A stretch of DNA of 64,000 nt from Ctenosaura bakeri. Its lineage: Eukaryota; Chordata; Lepidosauria; Squamata; Iguanidae. Made by a program: the position numbers and the translations under genes. This document shows positions 59,253-64,000 of this stretch, piece by piece. Numbering within the stretch: position 1 is the stretch's first letter; every line of letters starts with the position of its first letter. The notes beneath the pieces were generated by a model. It did not search any database and was not told the DNA's origin. It was given only the letters and a program-made list of their open reading frames with translations. The stretch spans positions 434,001 through 498,000 of the forward strand of contig CAOLHI010002145.1 in assembly GCA_948474755.1 (NCBI GenBank), written 5' to 3'.

Positions 59253-59965
59253 TAGCAGGGCTGTCAATTACAGAGTGACTTGGAAGTTTCTTAGTCATAC
59301 AGTTGACAGCGTATAACATATTTTCATTATTTGAGTTAATTAATTAACATTATTTGTAACTAATTAATTCCAGTCTCTGTCTTAAACTAATGAAACATAT
59401 GGATTTACAGTTAATAAACCTGCATAGGATTTCACTTTGTCATTTCATTCTCTGACCATCTGTGATTTCTTTTTATTTTTGCTGTTTAACTGTTCATGCA
59501 GGTTTAAACTGGAAAAACAGTGCTATGTAGACATGGATGATGGTACTGATATTTAGATTGAGGGAATGCAAATTTCTCTTTTGTATGCTGGTGTGCTTTT
59601 TGGAGTGAAATTCATGTTTGCTTGTTTTTAAATCTTGATATTCATTATTTTGTGTTCTAAATGATTTTTCCTTGCTTTTGCAAATCAACATCAGAATGGC
59701 AAAAATATAGTATTACTCTAATTGATTGTTTTAAATCAGAAGATGAATTACTTTTTTTTAAAAAAAAATTAGAATGCCATCATCTACCAACTGGACCAAA
59801 GTGCAAAATAGTAGTTTTGAAAGTGAGGCGGACGTAAAGTGTTAGATCACTGCACTTCTGGGGACATCTCAGCCAATGGTGTAATGATAAATTTTGAATT
59901 GCCATTGTTCATCCTAAAAACCTTTATATCTGCATCCACAAGGAGAGGTCAAAATCCAGGTAATT

Positions 59966-59986
59966 GTGTGTGTGTGTGTGTGTGTA
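59966..59986 (+). repeat. (GT)n microsatellite
   Basis: Pure gt run. Confidence 0.95.
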
Positions 59987-62080
59987 TTTATACATGAATT
60001 CAAAGCATTTTCATTTATACCACAAGCAAGTCTTTGTTAAAAGGCAATTAAATTTAATTGCTTACAACAAGATATGTTTTGAATTGTAATAAGGGTAACT
60101 GATACAAATACATTCACCTTTACCTGCAGACACTGTGAGGGTTCACACTAATCTTAGAGAGGACAGAGAATTTTAAGGGTGGAGACAGATTAGGACGTTG
60201 TGAATCAAGAAGTTGGGCAAGCTTGGGTTGGTTTAGCCAGTTACAGTGCATGGAATGCTTCTGCTGGTAGGGCTGTGGGACAGCAAATATAAAAAACAGG
60301 GGATGGTCTGTAAAGGGGTTATATAGGGCCAGTTAGGAAGAAAGGGAATGGAAGACATGTTAATAGGGTTTGATGGGAGCTGAGACTGTGGAGAGAGTTC
60401 AGGGAGGAATGTTGTTATATCTAAAATGGAAGTGTTGTTGTGTACTGTGTGTGGAACCAGCCTAAGGCTAGATGTTCATTTTATTTTCTATATAATGTCC
60501 TTACTGTTTGTTTCTTCTAGATGTCTGTCTGAATGTTTTAGTTTAATATTTAACAAGGACAACAAGGACTGCTTATGCTTTACCATATTAAACCCACTGA
60601 CCAACATAGCTACTTGTCCAGTCTAGCTTGTGGTCCAAATACCAGATCCAGGGAGGGATTTTAAGTATAAAAGGTCAGGATGAATAATGGGAGCCCAAGA
60701 ACAGGAACTGCAGGACAAACCTGGAGAGAGGTTCTGTCACAGTCATTCTCCCCTGTTACTGAAGAAGTCCTAGCACTTTGATCCAGCAAACCCTGGGGTC
60801 ACTGCACCTTTGATCTCAGCCCTGCCTTTTTTCCCCAGTGACTGAACTGCATTCATTGTCGTTTATACAAAATTAAATTCCTGCTCCCTACTCCAGCTCA
60901 AGATTCCTAAATTTCAACCAAATTTGGAAAAAGCTGGTGTTGTTATTTGGAGTAGAAATCCTTGGTGATTTATTGCAAATCACTCAGATGTCTACTAGAA
61001 GAACCTAGTCTACCTTCTGCTCCATTTCTGTTTTATATCAATTAATATTCAGCTACTGCATTTGATTCATAAGGTACATCTATCTTTAGTTGTAAAACAT
61101 ATAATGGGGACTTAAATTCTTCAAAATTTCATTTTATATTGATCTAGAAAAATGTAGCGCAATCATCTTGACATTAATAGCTTTTTCCTCTTCTATGCTT
61201 GCTCAGTTTTTTAAAAACCCTTTTATTATTTTTTTCCCCTTTCTAAGTTTCTGCAGTTAATGCTACCATTATTGGGGGATGGGTCAGTAGGATTATGAGA
61301 GTTCCTACAAATTAAGGCAAGGCGTGAATGACAGGCTGGTTGAGCAGTAGCTTTATTTTTCATGACAGTTTTGGTTCACAATTTGAAGCTTCCACTGTAG
61401 CAATCTGTAAGATGAAGTTAATAATATCAAAAGAAAAAAAATTAAAAAAAGCCCCTGAAGCTTAAATAGTGTTGATCAGACTAATACCAATGCTTAAATT
61501 TTAATTATAAATAACTTAGATTTTGGGCTCAGCAACACCATTGTAGGATTACTGTTCAGTTAACAATAAAATCATTACCTAAAATTACACAAAGATACAT
61601 GGAAAGACACAAACCCACTTCAATCCCAGCTCTAGCCTTTAAAAAAGTTTGCTTTTTAAGTTTCCTGTCTAATTTAAAATGCTAGTTCCTTTAAATCTTT
61701 GCACGTACTTACACAGCTTGGGCTAGGATCCAAAGAGCTATTTTAGGTACACCCAAGGGCTTGAGACCTGCCTGATGGAAAATTTTGACTTTCCTTCCCC
61801 TTTGAACAGAAAGCCCCTCTGCACTTGCGCACGGTCTCTCTCTCTCTATTTACACATAGATACATACTAATTTTGAAACTCCGTCCTAGTTTAAAAACCT
61901 CTGCTATGTGGAGAGAAAGAATGCATCACCTGAAATATGTTTATGAAGACAAACTTATAGCAAATCTACTGTTCCCAGATACAGTTATAGTACAAGTGAC
62001 CAGCCTGGGGAGCTTTTTCACAGGGTTCCTGATTTTTGTGCATCATTCTGGGCAAACCTGTGCACATGATTCTGTAGTGA

Positions 62081-62150
62081 GCCAGTGTTGTGTAATGGGT
62101 CAGGTGCTGGACTAGGACAATAGTAGATCAGAGTTTGAATACTCCGTGGT
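62081..62150 (+). repeat. tRNA-derived SINE head fragment
   Basis: gccagtgttgtgtaatgggt, caggtgctggactaggacaa and cagagtttgaatactccg represent A-box region, body and a decayed B-box. The rest is missing. Confidence 0.6.
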
Positions 62151-63052
62151 CTAGGAGGAAGGGGTTGCTTATCTTGCCAGTGGACCAGGTCTCTGTTCTC
62201 CTGAGTCTTCAAAGAGCAATGCTTTTCTTCTGTGTACCACAATTTCAGTAAAGATGTTTTTCACATCTCAGTGTGGCTGTTTATTTGGCTAGCCTTGATG
62301 GAGATCTTTTATGCAATCGTTTTGTTTTGGGACTGCAAAATATGTCTCCAAATAGTTGTATGGCTATTAGCTTGTCAGTGTGCAATTTTTTTGGTATCTT
62401 ACTGCATGGATGTCTTGTAAGTTTCTGGCAAGCACTTTGTTTTGTTTTCTTTGATGCACCATACATACCTTTTGCCTTTGATCACATCACTAGATATGAT
62501 ACTTTTAGAATGGTTTATTTACTCAGGATGTTAGCCTGCCTTTCTTCATCATGAAAGAAAAATGGCATATGTGAGTTTCCCAGATGGTCTTCTTTCCAGG
62601 CACCTGATCCAGACCTTCTTTAGATAGTTGTGTGCAGTGATGTTGGTTTTCTGGGAAAGTTCAGCTGGAAAATTTTTGGTCTTCCACATACTGTTGTCTG
62701 ATTTAGATGCTCAGTTTAAATGTTATATTGAAACACAAACTTTTATGTGGAAACTGTTTTATTGCAAAATTAATAATACAAAGAATAATATATAGTTCCC
62801 TTATATTTGACGATAAGAGGACTGCACCTGAAAAAGTGCTTTTTTTTTTTTTAAAGATACATACTGGTACTTAAATAGAGCTGCTCCTGATATACCTTAC
62901 AGTAAAAAAAATCAACTTTCCTCTATTGTGGTATGACTGTAATATCTTCAGCTTTACTGATGCACTCACTGCATGACTAGCAGTTCCATTTCAAATAGGG
63001 AAAAATCAGATGAAAAATTGGAATGTTCGTTTAATATTCCATTTCACTAAAG

Positions 63053-63175
63053 CAGTGGTTCTTAACCTTTTCTTTGCCAGGAACCCCCTGTAAATGTATA
63101 TTTTTTGCCGTGAATCCCCAAGACATAACTCACATTTAGATTTAAATATTCAAACATTTGTTTATTAATTAAAGT
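63053..63175 (+). mobile_element. hAT-like element, left end only
   Basis: cagtggttcttaaccttttc is a hAT-type terminus similar to that of the SPIN copy at 9,591. The following ccaggaaccccctgtaaatg and gaatccccaagacataactc fit a 'accccctgt..gaacccc' hAT MITE. The right end could not be found. Confidence 0.45.
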
Positions 63176-63353
63176 CTTCTGGAGTCTAGGATTCAAATCC
63201 CTGCTTAGACAGTGGGTGACTCTGAGCAAGTCACATTCTCTCAGCCTCAGAGGAAGGCAAAGGCAAATCCTCTGAATAAATCTTGCCCCCAAACCCTGTG
63301 ATAGGTACATCTTAGGGTTGCCATAAGTCAGAAGTGACTTGAAAGCACAACAA
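63176..63353 (+). repeat. tRNA-derived SINE (plus orientation)
   Basis: aggattcaaatccctgctta (B-box), gactctgagcaagtcacatt, ctctcagcctcagaggaagg, ctgaataaatcttgccccc, gttgccataagtcagaagtg, acttgaaagcacaacaaa. The head is truncated. Confidence 0.85.
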
Positions 63354-63409
63354 AGTGCCTCTGACAGAGGCAGGTCCTTTCTAGCCGTCATGTCTCTCAC
63401 CTTTGAAAA

Positions 63410-63575
63410 CTGACTTATGACAACCGTAAGGCAAACCTGCCATGGGGGTTTTCTTGGCAAGATTTGTTGCCTTTGCCTTTCTCTGATGTTGAGAAAATGT
63501 GATTCGCCTGAGTTCACCTGTTGGGTTTCTGTGACCATGTGGGGATTTAAGCTCTGGTTTCCAGAGTCATAGTTT
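63410..63575 (-). repeat. tRNA-derived SINE (minus orientation)
   Basis: ctgacttatgacaaccgtaa, ggcaaacctgccatgggggt, tttcttggcaagatttgttg, ccatgtggggatttaagctc, tggtttccagagtcatag. It is opposite in orientation to the SINE 57 bp away. Confidence 0.85.
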
Positions 63576-64000
63576 GGGCATGCACATACATACACCTGCC
63601 ACTATTTCCCTTTCATCAGGAATCTGACGAGGGGCACAGGTACCGAAACTTCTCCCTCATTTGCAAGCTAGAGAACAGTTTCAGCACTCCCACTCCCCAA
63701 CTGATGCATCCCTGTTGCATCCCTTGTGAGGGCTCTGAAGACCCTCCCCCAGGAAGCCATGGACCCCAGGTCCACTGCACTAAAGGATAGATTTAAGTCT
63801 GTGAGCACAGACAACTTTTCATATTTTATCTTGACTACTTGTACTTGTGACAGATTGCGAAGCAAGAGCTACTGCAAAATAGAAACAAGCTTAGCAGTGC
63901 TGTCATTTGATAGTCCATTCCTCTGAGCATTAGAGTTTGTCAGTGCTTGTTTCCTTACAATAATAACTAGAAGTTCCTATCATATAGTTAGGCTATATGA

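Larger units (their letters stand above)
48738..64000 (+). other. CACNA2D3: CACNA2D3 intron 2 (5' part)
   Basis: Starts with GTAAGG. No acceptor followed by the expected next peptide (KYKEYEKDV-like in this family) was found, so the intron runs past the window end. It is AT-rich with microsatellites, LINE, SINE and DNA-transposon relics listed separately. Between these elements (notably 48,740-50,220, 51,050-53,400, 56,940-57,980 and 59,260-62,080) I see no further features. Confidence 0.85.

Noticed and set aside
63062..63595. 177-codon minus-strand frame
   Set aside because: Runs through two SINEs and a hAT end. No domain.
1..64000. CRISPR arrays, operons, prophage or bacterial promoters
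   Set aside because: The window is vertebrate nuclear DNA. Repeats are microsatellites and transposons, without regular spacer arrays.
1..64000. Endogenous retrovirus or LTR pairs
   Set aside because: No gag/pol/env-like peptide, primer-binding site or paired TG...CA long terminal repeats could be recognised.

Overview
The window is vertebrate nuclear DNA, most likely from a squamate reptile (lizard). The reasons are: one recognisable vertebrate gene start (CACNA2D3) inside a CpG island; a repeat mix of CR1/L2 LINEs, a lizard-type L1 ORF2 remnant, tRNA-derived SINEs ending in a 'gacttgaaggcacacaac' type 3' sequence, a SPIN-type hAT transposon, and other hAT, Tc1/mariner-like and Helitron-like elements; and no Alu or other mammal-specific repeats. 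The species cannot be fixed from the sequence alone.

Layout. Positions 1 to about 45,660 are intergenic sequence upstream of CACNA2D3. They hold no intact protein gene that I can support, only AT-rich single-copy DNA carrying many transposon relics, microsatellites and foldback elements. From about 46,240 to 48,215 lies a CpG island that contains the CACNA2D3 promoter, 5' UTR and first coding exon (47,845-47,963). Intron 1 is short (47,964-48,655). Exon 2 is 48,656-48,737. The remainder, 48,738 to the end, is intron 2, again AT-rich and full of repeats, with no exon 3 seen.

The gene encodes the auxiliary alpha2delta-3 subunit of voltage-gated calcium channels. Only its signal peptide and the first residues of the mature N-terminus are inside the window.

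The richest material is in the mobile elements. (1) A family of foldback elements has a shared 13-nt terminus (GCCATTTCTGCAC-like) and 5-bp target duplications of the form CTNNG. It occurs as a short palindromic form of about 145-200 bp and a longer CpG-rich form of about 310-450 bp. (2) A SPIN-like hAT element with an 8-bp target duplication (CATTAAAG) carries about 1 kb of GC-rich cargo, including one of the long foldback elements. (3) A triple nest consists of an L2/CR1 LINE, a TA-flanked mariner-like element, and a foldback element. (4) A candidate non-autonomous Helitron lies in intron 2. (5) A nearly perfect 85-bp inverted duplication with a 4-nt loop splits a SINE just upstream of the CpG island.
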